Shown here one piece after another: positions 32,456 to 44,876 of a DNA stretch of 64,000 nt; the first letter of the stretch is position 1; every line of letters begins with the position of its first letter. A program made the translations under genes and the position numbers. The notes beneath the pieces were generated by a model. It had not been told where the DNA came from and searched no databases. It worked only from the letters and a program-made list of their open reading frames with translations. Source of the DNA: Branchipolynoe longqiensis (Eukaryota; Annelida; Polychaeta; Phyllodocida; Polynoidae); contig CM059199.1 in the NCBI GenBank assembly GCA_030323885.1, forward strand, positions 77,348,781 through 77,412,780. The letters run 5' to 3'.

Positions 32456-33075
32456 TAACCCGGCCCGACACCTAAATGAGTCCTCAGCACGCCGCACAGT
32501 GCCTAACCCGGCCCGACACCTAAATGAGTCCTCAGCACACCGCACAGCGCCTAACCCGGCCCGCCACCTAAATGAGCCCTCAGCACACCGCACAGCGCCT
32601 AACCCGGCCCGCCACCTAAATGAGTCCTCAGCACGCCGCACAGTGCCTAACCCGGCCCGCCACCTAAATGAGCCCTCAGCATGCCGCACAGCACCTAACC
32701 CGGCCCGACACCTAAATGAGCCCTCAGCATGCCGCACAGCGCCTAACCCGGCCCGACACCTAAATGAGTCCTCAGCACACCGCACAGCACATAACCCGGC
32801 CCACCTAAATGAGTCCTCAGCACCCGCACAGCGCCAACCCGGCCCCCACACTAAATGAGTCCTCAGCACGCCGTACAGTGCCTAACCTGGCCCGACACCT
32901 AAATGAGTCCTCAGCACGCCGCACAGCACCTAACCCGGCCCGACACCTAAATGAGCCCTCAGCACGCCACACAGCACCTAACCCGGCCAGACACCTAAAT
33001 GAGTCCTCAGCACGCCGCACAGCGCCTAACCCGGCCCGCCACCTAAATGAGTCCTCAGCACGCCGCACAGCGCCC
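32456..33075. repeat. 48-bp minisatellite, right part, ~13 copies
   Basis: The same unit as 31123-31847, continuing in the same phase after the MITE. GAGTCCTCAG variants are more frequent here than in the left part. Confidence 0.95.
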
Positions 33076-33524
33076 TTAGATGCCCCGACGTGTGTGGCAG
33101 CTGGGACAGGACCGGAAGTCAGCTGTCACGTGACTGACATTACGTCACGCGTGAGGTCACCTCAATCACCTTCTGATGAGGTCACCTTCTGAAACCTGTC
33201 TTCATACATGCTACAGCTGGATACGACATTACGTCACGGTTATATGGAATTGTCAAAGGTGCAAGCCCCCATAAAATCACCTGCAGTCAGGTGTTCCATG
33301 AGAAGCCAAAGATCTTCAACAAGCCTGACCGATCTGTGAATGAGATTACAGAAGCTGGTGAAAAGGCGCTTTGTATTTTATACAATGGTAAGCCGTCTGA
33401 TACATTCAACAAGATATCAGATTTCTCACAAACCCTCACAATGATGCACACACTGATACACCCAATGACACATAGAATGGTGCACATCATGATGCACACC
33501 ATGATGTACACCATGATACACACA
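33076..33524. other. Unique sequence, no recognised gene
   Basis: An open plus-strand frame starts at 33291 but runs straight into the tandem array. The first ~70 residues are unlike the array, but I recognise no domain. Confidence 0.4.
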
Positions 33525-36500
33525 ACTCCCACCCACCCACACACCACCCACACGCACCCACACACCGCACACACACACCGTTATTGTAGTCACTCGTTAC
33601 TAAGGTGGGTGGGCGGTGATTCTGTCAACCTGTTGCCTTCTTCATGGAGAAACCCCACACACACCTCCCACACACCCACACACCACCCACACACACCCAC
33701 ACACCCACACACCCACACACCCACACACCCACACACCCACACTCACAACCTCACACACACCCTGTTATTGTAGTCACTCGTTACTAAGGTGGATGGGCGG
33801 TAATTCTGTCAACCTGTTGCCTTCTTCATGGAGAAACCACCCACACACCTCCCACACACCTCCCACACACCACCCATACACAGCCACACACCTCACACAC
33901 ACCGTTATTGTAGTTACTCATTACTAAGCTGTGTGGGCGGTGATTCTGTCAACCTGTTGCCTTCTTCATGGAGAAACCACCCACACACCTCCCACACACC
34001 CACACACCACCCACACACAGCCACACACCACCCACACACCGCACACACACACCGTTATTGTAGTCACTCGTTACTAAGGTGGGTGGGGGGTGATTCTGTC
34101 AACCTGTTGCCTTCTTCATGGAGAAACCCCACACACACCTCCCACACTCCCCCCCCCCACACACAAGCACCGCACACACACCCACACACCCCTTTATTGT
34201 AGTCACTCGTTACTAAGGTGGATGGGCGGTAATTCTGTCAACCTGTTGCCTTCTTCATGGAGAAACCACCCACACACCTCCCTCCCACACACCTCCCACA
34301 CACCACCCATACACACCCACACACCTCACACACACCGTTATTGTAGTCACTCATTACTAGGTGTGTGGGCGGTGATTCTGTCAACCTGTTGCCTTCTTCA
34401 TGGAGAAACCACCCACACACCTCCCACACACCACCCATACACACCCACACACCTCACACACACCGTTATTGTAGTCACTCATTACTAGGTGTGTGGGCGG
34501 TGATTCTGTCAACCTGTTGCCTTCTTCATGAGAAACCCCCACAACCTCCCTCCCACACACCTCCCACACACCACCCATACACACCCACACATCGCACACA
34601 CACCGTTATTGTAGTCACTCGTTACTAAGGTGGGTGGGCGGTGATTCTGTCAACCTGTTGCCTTCTTCATGGAGAAACCCCACACACACCTCCCACACAC
34701 CCACACACCACCCACACACACCCACACACCCACACACCACCCACCCACACTCACACACCTCACACACACCCTGTTATTGTAGTCACTCGTTACTAAGGTG
34801 GGTGGGCGGTGATTCTGTCAACCTGTTGCCTTCTTCATGGAAAACCCCACACACACCTCCCACACACCCACACACCACCCACACACACCCACACACCCAC
34901 ACACCACCCACCCACACTCACACACCTCACACACACCCTGTTATTGTAGTCACTCGTTACTAAGGTGGGTGGGCGGTGATTCTGTCAACCTGTTGCCTTC
35001 TTCATGGAGAAACCCCACACACACCTCCCACACACCCACACACCACCCACACACATCTGCCACACATTCACACACCACCCACACACCACACACACACACA
35101 CACCTCACACAAACACCGTTACTGTAGTCACTCGTTACTAAGGTGGGTGGTGGGCGGTAATTCTGTCCATCTGCTGCCTTCTTCATGGAGAAACCCCACA
35201 CACACCACCCACACACACCCACACACCTCACACACCGTTATTGTAGTCACTCATTACTAAGGTGTGTGGGCGGTGATTCTGTCAACCTGTTGCCTTCTTC
35301 ATGGAGAAACCCCACCCACACCTCCCACACACACACCACCCACACACCCACACACACCACACACACCGCACACAACACACACCCCGTTATTGTAGTCACT
35401 CGTTACTAAGGTGGATGGGCGGTAATTCTGTCAACCTGTTGCCTTCTTCATGGAGAAACCACCCACACACCTCCCCCCACACACCTCCCACACACCACCC
35501 ATACACACCCACCACCTCACCACACCCACCCACACACCCAACACCACCAACACACCACACACCTCACACACCGTTATTGTAGTCACTCATTACTAGGTGT
35601 GTGGGCGGTGATTCTGTCAACCTGTTGCCTTCTTCATGGAGAAACCACCCACACACCTCCCTCCCACACACCTCCCACACACCACCCATACACACCCACA
35701 CACCTCACACACACCGTTATTGTAGTCACTCATTACTAAGGTGTGTGGGCGGTGATTCTGTCAACCTGTTGCCTTCTTCATGGAGAAACCACCCACACAC
35801 CTCCCACACACCCACTCACCACCCACACATCTCCCACACATCCACACACCACCCACACACACCCACACACCTCACACACACCCTGTTATTGTAGTCACTC
35901 GTTACTAAGGTGGGTGGGCGGTGATTATGTCAACCTGTTGCCTTCTTCATGGAGAAACCCCCCACACACCTCCCACACACCCACACACCACCCACACACA
36001 CCCACACATCGCACACACACCGTTATTGTAGTCACTCGTTACTAAGGTGGGTGGGCGGTGATTCTGTCAACCTGTTGCCTTCTTCATGGAGAAACCCACC
36101 ACACACCTCCCACACACCCACACACCACCCACACACCCCACACACCCACAACACCACCCACCCACACTCACACACCTACACACACCCAGTATTGTAGTCA
36201 CTACAGTGGGGGGCGGTGATTCTGTCACCTGTGCCTCTTCATGAGAAACCCCACACACACCCCCACATCACCCCACCACCCACACACCACCCACACACAC
36301 CCACACACCTCCCACACCCCACCCCGTTATTGTAGTCACTCGTTACTAAGGTGGGTGGGCAGTAATTCTGTCAACCTGTTGCCTTCTTCATGGAGAAACC
36401 CCACACACACCTCCCACACTCCCACACACGACCCACACACACACACACCGCACACACACACACACCCCGTTATTGTAGTCACTCGTTACTAAGGTGGATG

Positions 36501-36835
36501 GGCGGTAATTCTGTCAACCTGTTGCCTTCTTCATGGAGAAACCACCCACACACCTCCCACACACCCACACACCACCCACACACACACACAAACACCGTTA
36601 CTGTAGTCACTCGTTACTAAGGTGGGTGGTGGGCGGTAATTCTGTCCATCTGCTGCCTTCTTCATGGAGAAACCCCACACACACCACCCACACACACCCA
36701 CACACCTCACACACCGTTATTGTAGTCACTCGTTACTAAGGTGTGTGGGCGGTGATTCTGTCAACCTGTTGCCTTCTTCATGGAGAAACCCCACCCACAC
36801 CTCCCACACACACACCACCCACACATCCACACACC
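33525..36835. repeat. Array of ~22 units, each ~130-185 bp
   Basis: Each unit has a conserved ~75-bp core: GTTATTGTAGTCACTCGTTA, CTAAGGTGGGTGGGCGGTGA, TTCTGTCAACCTGTTGCCTT, CTTCATGGAGAAACC. A variable-length ACACACCTCCC-type spacer follows, so unit length varies. Variant cores (GTGTGTGGGCGG, GGTGGTGGGCGGTAATTC, CATCTGCTGCC) recur at separated places, indicating block duplication. The array nearly reaches the second assembly gap. Confidence 0.95.
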
Positions 36836-36929
36836 AGTGTGTTAGTCCTGTTAAACTGTACAAGTGTTACTACTATACACACCTGTATGTGTCACAGCCT
36901 ACACGAGTAACCCACTGACATTCCGTGTG

Positions 36930-37428
36930 NNNNNNNNNNNNNNNNNNNNNNNNNNNNNNNNNNNNNNNNNNNNNNNNNNNNNNNNNNNNNNNNNNNNNNN
37001 NNNNNNNNNNNNNNNNNNNNNNNNNNNNNNNNNNNNNNNNNNNNNNNNNNNNNNNNNNNNNNNNNNNNNNNNNNNNNNNNNNNNNNNNNNNNNNNNNNNN
37101 NNNNNNNNNNNNNNNNNNNNNNNNNNNNNNNNNNNNNNNNNNNNNNNNNNNNNNNNNNNNNNNNNNNNNNNNNNNNNNNNNNNNNNNNNNNNNNNNNNNN
37201 NNNNNNNNNNNNNNNNNNNNNNNNNNNNNNNNNNNNNNNNNNNNNNNNNNNNNNNNNNNNNNNNNNNNNNNNNNNNNNNNNNNNNNNNNNNNNNNNNNNN
37301 NNNNNNNNNNNNNNNNNNNNNNNNNNNNNNNNNNNNNNNNNNNNNNNNNNNNNNNNNNNNNNNNNNNNNNNNNNNNNNNNNNNNNNNNNNNNNNNNNNNN
37401 NNNNNNNNNNNNNNNNNNNNNNNNNNNN
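36930..37428. other. Assembly gap (499 N)
   Basis: Second N run, the same nominal size as the first. Confidence 0.95.
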
Positions 37429-37499
37429 GGGTTTGCGTTTGACGTAGGCATCACACTACCACTTTGTGGTTGGATAGAAGCAGTTCATTCTATCGTGTG

Positions 37500-37905
37500 T
37501 ATGTAAATAAAACAAAAAGCACAAATGTATTCACTGCTAGTTCTAATTCTGTTATTTAGAACCATTAATATTCACTTGGGGGTTGAAATAATGTTATTTA
37601 AGATCATAAATTACTCAATAAGTGCAATCCTGTCAAATTAAACTCAAAATCAAAGCGATATTAATGCCACAGCTGCATTGGTGGCGATATTGTCGAATGT
37701 AAACAAAACAAGAAGTACAAATCTATTCATTGCTACAATCTAATTCTGTTGTTTAGAATCATGAATATTCACTCAGGGATTGAAATAATGTTATTTATGA
37801 GAATAGCTTACTCAAAAAGTGAAATTTGGTCAAAATAAACCCCAAATCGAATCAATATTAACACCCGCCGCCACATTCGCAGTGTTACAGCTATACTTTC
37901 TATCC
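37500..37905. repeat. ~200-bp direct duplication related to the fold-back MITE interior
   Basis: Two copies (~37505-37695 and ~37697-37905) share GTAAAxAAAACAAxAAGxAC, ATTCACTxxGGGxTTGAAAT and AATGTTATTTA. Blocks resembling AAATCTATTCATTGCT...CTAATTCTGTT link them to the interior of the palindromic MITEs at 29-30 and 53 kb. Confidence 0.6.
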
Positions 37906-38112
37906 AACCATGATGGCTGACGAGGCACTGGTCACGTGGTGCTAATCGGTTGATGCAAATCCTCAATCAGTATCAATTGTGGATAGTCAACATTTTTAAA
38001 ACCAAAGCATCTATCTAGATTTGATTCTACATATCTAACTTAAATACTGGGGCAGTAGTTAAGCATTTGTTGCAAATAGAAGGGGACATTAAGTCAATGT
38101 AATAGAATCTAG

Positions 38113-39157
38113 TAAAATATTCCGATATTCAGCAAGGGGGAATGCAATTGTTGCATTACTGATCGGTGTACTTGGCCAGGTGCATATATATATATATATT
38201 ATGATCCTCTCTCAAAAGGTGATAACTCTTTTTTTTTGTCCATTGTAATGATTGACACAAAACAGCACAGAAACGGTTACACTGAAAACACAAGGACATT
38301 TGCTTAAAATCAATATGTATTCTATTGGGATTATGAAACACCATGTAAAAAACAAATCAGTTTATCCTGATCAAATGCATAAGCAGATAGTGTGGTGATC
38401 GTTACAATGGACAAAGTTTTGTCCCATATTGCTTAGCACCTTTTGAGGCATATGTATGGGTCGGTGGTGCCTGAGTGGGATGTAAATAGACATAGTGGTG
38501 CTGGCAGGTCTGGGTGTGATTGCACTCAGGGCCTAGCCCTTCTGCTGGGGTAGGGGTCACCACACTCAACAGGTCAAGGTTGGTGGTGGCCAAGGGGCCA
38601 GACAGCTACTGGTGATGGGCAGACCACTGGTATCCATAGAGACCAGGAATGCTCGATTCCTATTGGTGAGACCAGGAATGCTCGATTCCTATTGGTGGAA
38701 GGAGGTGGTATGATACTCTACAATGAACCCATGTAACTATATAACAATAACAAGAGGGCTGGACTCGCTCTCTTACACTTTACTCTCTTCCTTTCTCTTT
38801 GTCTGTATTGTTTTCCTCATAGCCTACGTACACAGCCACAGATCCGAGCATTAGACTCTACAAACTGGGCACCACGATGAGTGGGTAGTTTCTACAAACT
38901 GGTGACCACGATGGTTATTAACACACAGTGTTAAATTGACAGTTGACACTTGCGGGTACTGGTGCTTGGGTGGTGTGCTTTGTAGGTAGTATTTTTTCTT
39001 CTATTTTTGACTCTGTGAGGGCTTGACATTTTTCGGAATTCGAGTTGTCGACGACTTTTTCCGACAATGTCGCTATTTTGGAAGGTCCGCTAGACTTTAT
39101 TGATGGTATGTCTGTAATGTGCCGTCACTGAACCCTCACGTCACCACCAAAATATTT
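38113..39157. other. Unidentified ~1.05-kb segment
   Basis: No coding feature. A 29-bp unit, GAGACCAGGAATGCTCGATT followed by CCTATTGGT, is duplicated at 38639-38696. Ends of an inserted element were not identified. Confidence 0.4.
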
Positions 39158-39276
39158 TTTATGCAGAAGCCTGTGGTGTCAGAATGTTGACATGCTTTCA
39201 AAAAGTAACATTACATGTTTGCACTTCAACCATCTTCAAAGTTAGCCATTCAAAATAAAAGTTACTTCCAATTGTA

Positions 39277-39854
39277 AAGTCGACAGCTGGCAGCTGTGGT
39301 TGTGTAGGCAGGCTAATTAGGAAATCACTACAGGCAAGTATAGAGAAGGAAGGCAAGATATAGAATGTGCAGAAGCAACCAGAAGGAGCTTGCTTATTTT
39401 ATTATATATATAGGTTTTAGAATCCAAGATGGCTGTACACACCTGATCAATCTCTCCAATCAGCAACAGGCATTCTTATATCAACTAATGAACATTCAAT
39501 AGGCTTGTATCCAAGCCTTGGTTGTTTATGTCTACAGTGCCCTGTTGTGTCTGGGTGTGCAGTGATCCTTAAATAACACTTGGGAGAGGGGGTATGTAAG
39601 CAGAGTTCCAAAGACTCTGTACATTTCAAGAAGTGCCCTGTCAAACTATCTATTATAATACAATTTCTATCTTAAATCAGTAATGGATCACCAACACCAC
39701 ATATACCTTATATGCCTTTGGTGTTACATACCATTTACCATTAAATAGACCATTTGTAATTTATTATAGAATAGTTCAAACCTTAACCAATGTCTCAATT
39801 ATCAGGAAATTTTACACAATGAAAGTAAGGTGGATTTTACTAATCAACCTAATA
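39277..39854. other. Unidentified ~0.58-kb segment
   Basis: AT-rich sequence with no gene seen. It lies between two pieces of the broken MITE. Confidence 0.4.
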
Positions 39855-39965
39855 CATTTATCTAAAAATATTGGAGAAATTCAAATCCATTGGACTGTGC
39901 AACTTTAACGTATCTGCGTATAAACCGGTTACGTGCATAATTTCAGCTTGAACTGCACTCAGGTT

Positions 39966-40290
39966 GCTTGTGGAGTTTTACATCCTAGCAACATCTGAGG
40001 TCATATCAGGACGGTTACCGACTTGTCACAGTGTGCACTTATGCGACATTATAGTGCTGCCCCACTGGGAAATCAGGGCGTCAGCACCATGACCCTATAT
40101 TCCACTCAGTCACATTATCCTGACAATGAGCCAATCAGTCCTTGCATTATTCTAATAATGCCGAGCGTCAAACTAGGAAGTGACAAGTATCAATTTTGTA
40201 AGCCATTGGTTTGACTCGACCAGGAACCGAATTCTCATTTTCCCGCACGGGAGGCCGGCGCTCTACCGATTCGGCGACCGCGTCCGGTTA
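39966..40290 (-). mobile_element. Near full-length tRNA-headed SINE
   Basis: Reverse complement of the family. The tail end GAGTTTTACATCCTAGCAAC is at ~39975, the body includes GGTTTGACTCGACCAGGAAC at ~40206, and the tRNA head ends near GCGACCGCGTCCGG (40275-40288). The head resembles the copy at 27799 (GGCCGAATC) more than that at 8574, suggesting subfamilies. Confidence 0.8.
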
Positions 40291-40504
40291 CTGCACTCAG
40301 AGATGCTCACGAAAAGGGCTCACCAGTCACGTGGTGCGGTGACGTGTGGTTAGTCACGTGATGCTGTGACGTGTGGTTGGTGCCCGCGGTATTTGGGTGC
40401 CTTTAAGCTGATCTGTGGGGTCAAAGGTCACCGGCGTCGCGGAGGCGACCCACCTTTGTGGGATGGGGACAGCGGGACGTCAGACGACAACCCCCACACC
40501 CTCC

Positions 40505-41040
40505 ACACCCCCGACTTCACACTCACCCTTCAGCACAACAACGTGGCACCGGGTACCAGCTCCTGGAGGCAGACGACAACCCCCAAGTCCCTCCCTCCAC
40601 ACCCCGACTTCACACTCACCCTTCAGCACAACAACGTGGCACTGGGCACCAGCTCCTGGAGGCAGACGACAACCCCCAAGTCCCTCCCTCCACACCCCGA
40701 CTTCACACTCACCCTTCAGCACAACAACGTGGCACCGGGTACCAGCTCCTGGAGGCAGACGACAACCCCCAAGTCCCGCCCTCCACACCCCGACTTCACA
40801 CTCACCCTTCAGCACAACAACGTGGCACCGGGCACCAGCTCCTGGAGGCAGACGACAACCCCCAAGTCCCTCCCTCCACACCCCGACTTCACACTCACCC
40901 TTCAGCACAACAACGTGGCACCGGGTACCAGCTCCTGGAGGCAGATGACAAAGTCCCTCGCTCCACACCCCGACTTCACCCCCACCCTTCAGCACAACAA
41001 CGGGGCACCGGGTACCAGCTCCTGGAGGCAGACGCTGACC
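40505..41040. repeat. 93-bp tandem repeat, ~5.7 copies
   Basis: Unit blocks are CACCCCGACTTCACACTCAC, CCTTCAGCACAACAACGTGG, CACCGGGTACCAGCTCCTGG, AGGCAGACGACAACCCCCAA. The period is divisible by three, so all plus-strand frames stay open as 31-residue repeats. The last unit is shortened. No evidence of translation. Just upstream (40326-40382) a ~27-bp CACGTG-containing unit is duplicated. Confidence 0.9.
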
Positions 41041-41089
41041 CCTCACCTGACCCAGGCTCATTTCCCGCACACCACGTAACCCCCTCCCC

Positions 41090-42800
41090 CCCCCAACCCA
41101 CCCCTAAAGCCCCCCCCCCCAACCCCCACAGGCTGCCCCACTGGGAGACCAGACGAGAGTTCACCTGACTGCGGACTCGCCCCCTGACCCGTCCCCGAGC
41201 CGCGCCCACTCCCCCACCCTCCCTCCTCCACCCCACCCACCCAGGGGAAGCATCCACACACACATGCACACAATAGGCTAAACTGCTAGAGGCACGACCC
41301 AACCTGCACGACTGTACGCACGATACCACAGTCAGCAAACACAGCGCATCTGATAACAACCCGGCTAGTTAACCCTCACACCCTCACTCACACCCTCCTA
41401 CACTGCCCCATAACTTCTGCCTTACCCCTCACCCCTAAACAAATCGTACAACCCCACTGAATAACTCAAACACCTCAAAACACCCCTCACAACCCCCTCA
41501 GCACATCATCCGCATACACTCGAACCACGTACACCCCCCCACTCCAAACACCTTCAAACACCACAAACCCTCACACCCTCACAACCCTCACACCCTTCAC
41601 AAACCCCATAACACCTCTCTCCATACACTCCCCACCCCCTCCCATACCCTCACCCCTCACACCACACCCTCACACCCTCACACCCCATACACCTCCAAAC
41701 CCACCCCCCCCACCCCCACACCATACACCCCCCACACTCAAACACCCGTCCAAACACACTCCCTCACACCCGCACACACCCCCTACACCTCTCCAACCAC
41801 CCCCACCCCCACCCACTCCACCACTCCTTCAAACTACCACTCTCAACCCCATAAACCCTCACAACACCCTCACACACTCACACCCTCACAACCCATCACC
41901 TCTATTGCCCCATACACCTCCAAACATAACTGACCCTCACCCTTCACACCCCTCACCCCTACACACACCTCAACCACCCTCTCCCCACCCCCCACCCCCA
42001 CCACCTACCCCCCACACCAAACCCCTCCAACACCCTCACCCTCACCACCCCCATTATACTTCCACACCCAATTACAACAGTATTAACCCCCCACTCAGCT
42101 AACACCCTCACACCCTCACACCCCATACACCTCTCCCCAACCCCCCCACCCCACAACCATAACACCCAAACACTCCAAAACACCCTCACACCCTCCACCC
42201 CCCACCCTCTCCTCTCCACACCCCCCACCCTACACCCCCCACTCCAAACACCTCCAAAAACACCTTCACCCTCACCGCTCACACCCCATACACCCCCATA
42301 CACCTCTCCCCACCCCACACCCCCACACCATTTTTTTTTTACAACCCCAAATCCAAACACCCCACCAAACACCTCACAACCCTGACACCCTCACACCCAT
42401 ACACCCTCCCCACCCCCCACCCCACACCATACACCCCCCACTCCAAACACCTCCAAACACCCTCACACCCTCACACCCCATACACCTCTCCCCACCCCCC
42501 ACCCCCACACCATACACCCCCCACTCCAAACACCTCCAAACACCCTCACACCCTCACACCCTCACACCCTCACACCCCCCCCCATCCATCCAACACCTCT
42601 TCCCACCCCCACCCCCACACCATAACACCCCACTCCAAACACCTCCAAACACCCACCACCCCATACACACCTCCCCCCCCCACACGCACCCAACCCACAC
42701 CTCCCCCCACCAACCCATACACCTCCCCCCACCAACCCATACGCCTCCCCACCCACTGCATACACCTCCCCCCACCCACCCCCACCCTTACACAGCACGG
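41090..42800. repeat. C-rich degenerate minisatellite tract
   Basis: About 1.7 kb almost free of G on the plus strand. Recurring blocks are CACCCTCACACCC, CCATACACCTCTCCCCACC and CACTCCAAACACCTCCAAAC, with a loose ~60-110-bp period. Confidence 0.9.
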
Positions 42801-42804
42801 TCCA

Positions 42805-43490
42805 CCCGAGGTGTGTGTGTGGGGGGGGGGGTAGAGGACAGGTGAAGGGTGACGCCCCAGGCCGGGTTGAGTGGCCGTGTCCGTTTAATTACAGGTGGAG
42901 CTGTTTGTTGCAGGTGAGAGGGTGAAGGTGAGAGGGTGAAGGTGAGAGGGTGGTAGGTGAGAGGGTGGTAGGTGAGGGGGTGGTAGGTGAGAGGGTGGTA
43001 GGTGAGAGGGTGGTAGGTGAGAGGGTGAAGGTGAGAGGGTGAAGGTGAGAGGGTGAAGGTGAGAGGGTGAAGGTTTAGAGGGTTGATGGTGAGAGGGTGA
43101 GAACCAGAGGGTGAAGGTAGATGAGTGGAGGGTAGGTGAGAGGTGAGTGGTGAGAGTGTGAAGGGTGAGTTGAAGATGGTGAGAGGGTGTAGGTGAGAGG
43201 GTGAAGGTGAGAGGGTGAAGGTGAGAGGGTGAAGGTGAGAGGGTGGTAGGTGAGAGGGTGAAGGTGAGAGGGTGAAGGTGAGAGGGTGAAGGTGAGAGGG
43301 TGAAGGTGGGAGGGTGGTAGGTGAGGGTGGCAGGTGAGGGTGGCATGTGAGGGTGGCAGGTGAGAAGGTGGAGGCGATAGGGTGGTAGGTGTGGGGGTGG
43401 TCGGGTGGGGGCGGGGTGGAGGTGGGGTGGTGGTGGGTTTGGTGAGGGGGTAGTGGGATGGGGTGGTGGGGTGGTGTGGGTGGTGGGGGG
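42805..43490. repeat. G-rich minisatellite (GTGAGAGGGTGAAG)
   Basis: After a poly-G run near 42820, about 40 units of 14-15 bp (GGTGAGAGGGTGAA or GGTGAGAGGGTGGTA) occupy 42905-43380. A G-rich tail follows to ~43490. Confidence 0.9.
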
Positions 43491-43663
43491 TAACTTCTCT
43501 ATGTGCAGAGTCAGACGAGTCCAAGGTGAAGGTCAAGAATCACTCAACTGACCTCGACCTCTTTGCGAGCTGCGCGGGGTCAAGGCTGAGTTACGGTCAC
43601 AAGCACTTGTCCCATATATTGATTCTGGACCCAGAAAGTTGCCCAGCCCTCCTCATCCGGGTT

Positions 43664-43835
43664 ATTGCTTTATTGGGGTTCTACGTCCTAACAATGCATA
43701 GCGTCATGTCAGAGTGAGTACCAACTTGTGGCAGCGTGCACTCATGGCGACTTTATAGTGCTGCCCCATTAGAATATCACCCTACCCTGGTAATACCAGA
43801 CAAGTATCAACTGTGCAAGTGTCCAGCCTGACTTG
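43664..43835 (-). mobile_element. SINE partial copy
   Basis: Minus-strand family member with tail end GGGTTCTACGTCCTAACAAT and body TTTATAGTGCTGCCCCATTA. The middle is deleted before a CAGCCTGACTTGGC remnant. Confidence 0.7.
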
Positions 43836-43883
43836 GCGCAGTATTGATGACATCAGAATCGAGCGCTTTATCATCCTTTCCAG

Positions 43884-44143
43884 TTGGCTGGTTGGTTGTT
43901 GGAGTTTTACATCCTGGCACAATTTAAGGTCATATCAGGACGGGTACCGACTTGTGACAGTGTGCTCTCATGGTGACTTTATAGTGCTGCCCCACTGGGA
44001 GCCCAGACCGCTAGCACCATGACCAAATACCCCACTCAGTCACATTATCCTGACACCGAGCCAACCAGTCCTTGCCCTATCCTAATAATGTCAAGAGCCT
44101 GGCTAGGAAGGTTTGACTCTACCGGGAATTGAATTCTCACTGC
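43884..44143 (-). mobile_element. SINE copy, its head split by another SINE
   Basis: It starts with GGAGTTTTACATCCTGGCAC and includes TAGTGCTGCCCCACTGGGAG and CTACCGGGAATTGAATTCTC. The head ends CTTCCACACGGGAGGCCTGC...CGGCGATCGCG at ~44755-44805, beyond two plus-strand SINEs, which indicates nesting. Confidence 0.7.
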
Positions 44144-44203
44144 CACCCTGCCACCCTCTCACCTGCCACTTCGCTTTCCACCCGAGAGCCACGTCGGGGG
44201 AGG

Positions 44204-44391
44204 AGCGGTGACTGGTTGGCTCAGTGTCAGGATAATGTGACTGAGTGGGATATCAGGTCATGGAGCTGGCGGCCTGGTCTCCCAGTGGGGCAGCACTATA
44301 AAAGTTGTCATGGGTGTGCACTGTTACAAGTTGGTACCCGTCCTGATATGACCTTAGATGTTGGTAGGACTTAAAACAACAACAAACAACA
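44204..44391 (+). mobile_element. SINE copy lacking its tRNA head
   Basis: Body from GGCTCAGTGTCAGGATAATG to the tail GGACTTAAAACAACAACAAA. 5'-truncated. Confidence 0.7.
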
Positions 44392-44417
44392 AACCTTCCA
44401 CACGGGAGGCCTTAGAC

Positions 44418-44752
44418 CAGACGGGATGGCCGAATGAGTTAGAGCGTCCGTCTCCCGTGCTGGTAGATCGTGGGGTCGTGGGTTCGAACCCCGGTCGAGT
44501 CAAACCAATGACTTAAAAATTGATACTTGTCACTTCCTAGCCAGGTGCTCGGCATTATTAGGACAGAGCAAGGACTGGTGTGCTCAGTGTCAGGATAATG
44601 TGACTGAGTGGGATACCAGGTCATGGTGCCGACGGCCTGGTTTCCCAGTGGGACAGCACTATAAAGTCGCCATGAGTGCGCACTGTCACAAGTCGGTACC
44701 CGTCCTGATATGACCTTAGATGTTGCTAGGACGTAAAACAACAACAAACAAC
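44418..44752 (+). mobile_element. Full-length SINE with ~20-bp target duplication
   Basis: Intact head (GACGGGATGGCCGAATGAGT, B-box GGGTTCGAACCCC) and full body and tail. CCTTCCACACGGGAGGCCT is present at ~44393-44411 and again at ~44755-44773, so it flanks the copy. It is the best-preserved member in the window and probably the youngest. Confidence 0.8.
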
Positions 44753-44876
44753 AAACCTTCCACACGGGAGGCCTGCGCTCTACCTATTCGGCGATCGCGT
44801 GCGTCGCGTCCCTTCTAAGTCTAACTGACTGACCATGTTCTTGTCACGTGACCACCTCCAGGCGGCACTGAGGGGC

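Larger units (their letters stand above)
37985..39907 (+). mobile_element. Copy of the 357-bp MITE broken by two insertions (inferred)
   Basis: Three segments match the MITE in order and orientation. 37990-38112 has GATTTGATTCTACATATC and TTAAGCATTTGTTGC. 39158-39276 has ATGCAGAAGCC...GTGTCAGA and AAAGTTAGCCATTCAAAAT. 39855-39907 has TTTATCT...GGACTGTGCAACTTTAA. The gaps of ~1.05 kb and ~0.58 kb would be later insertions of unidentified sequence. Confidence 0.45.
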
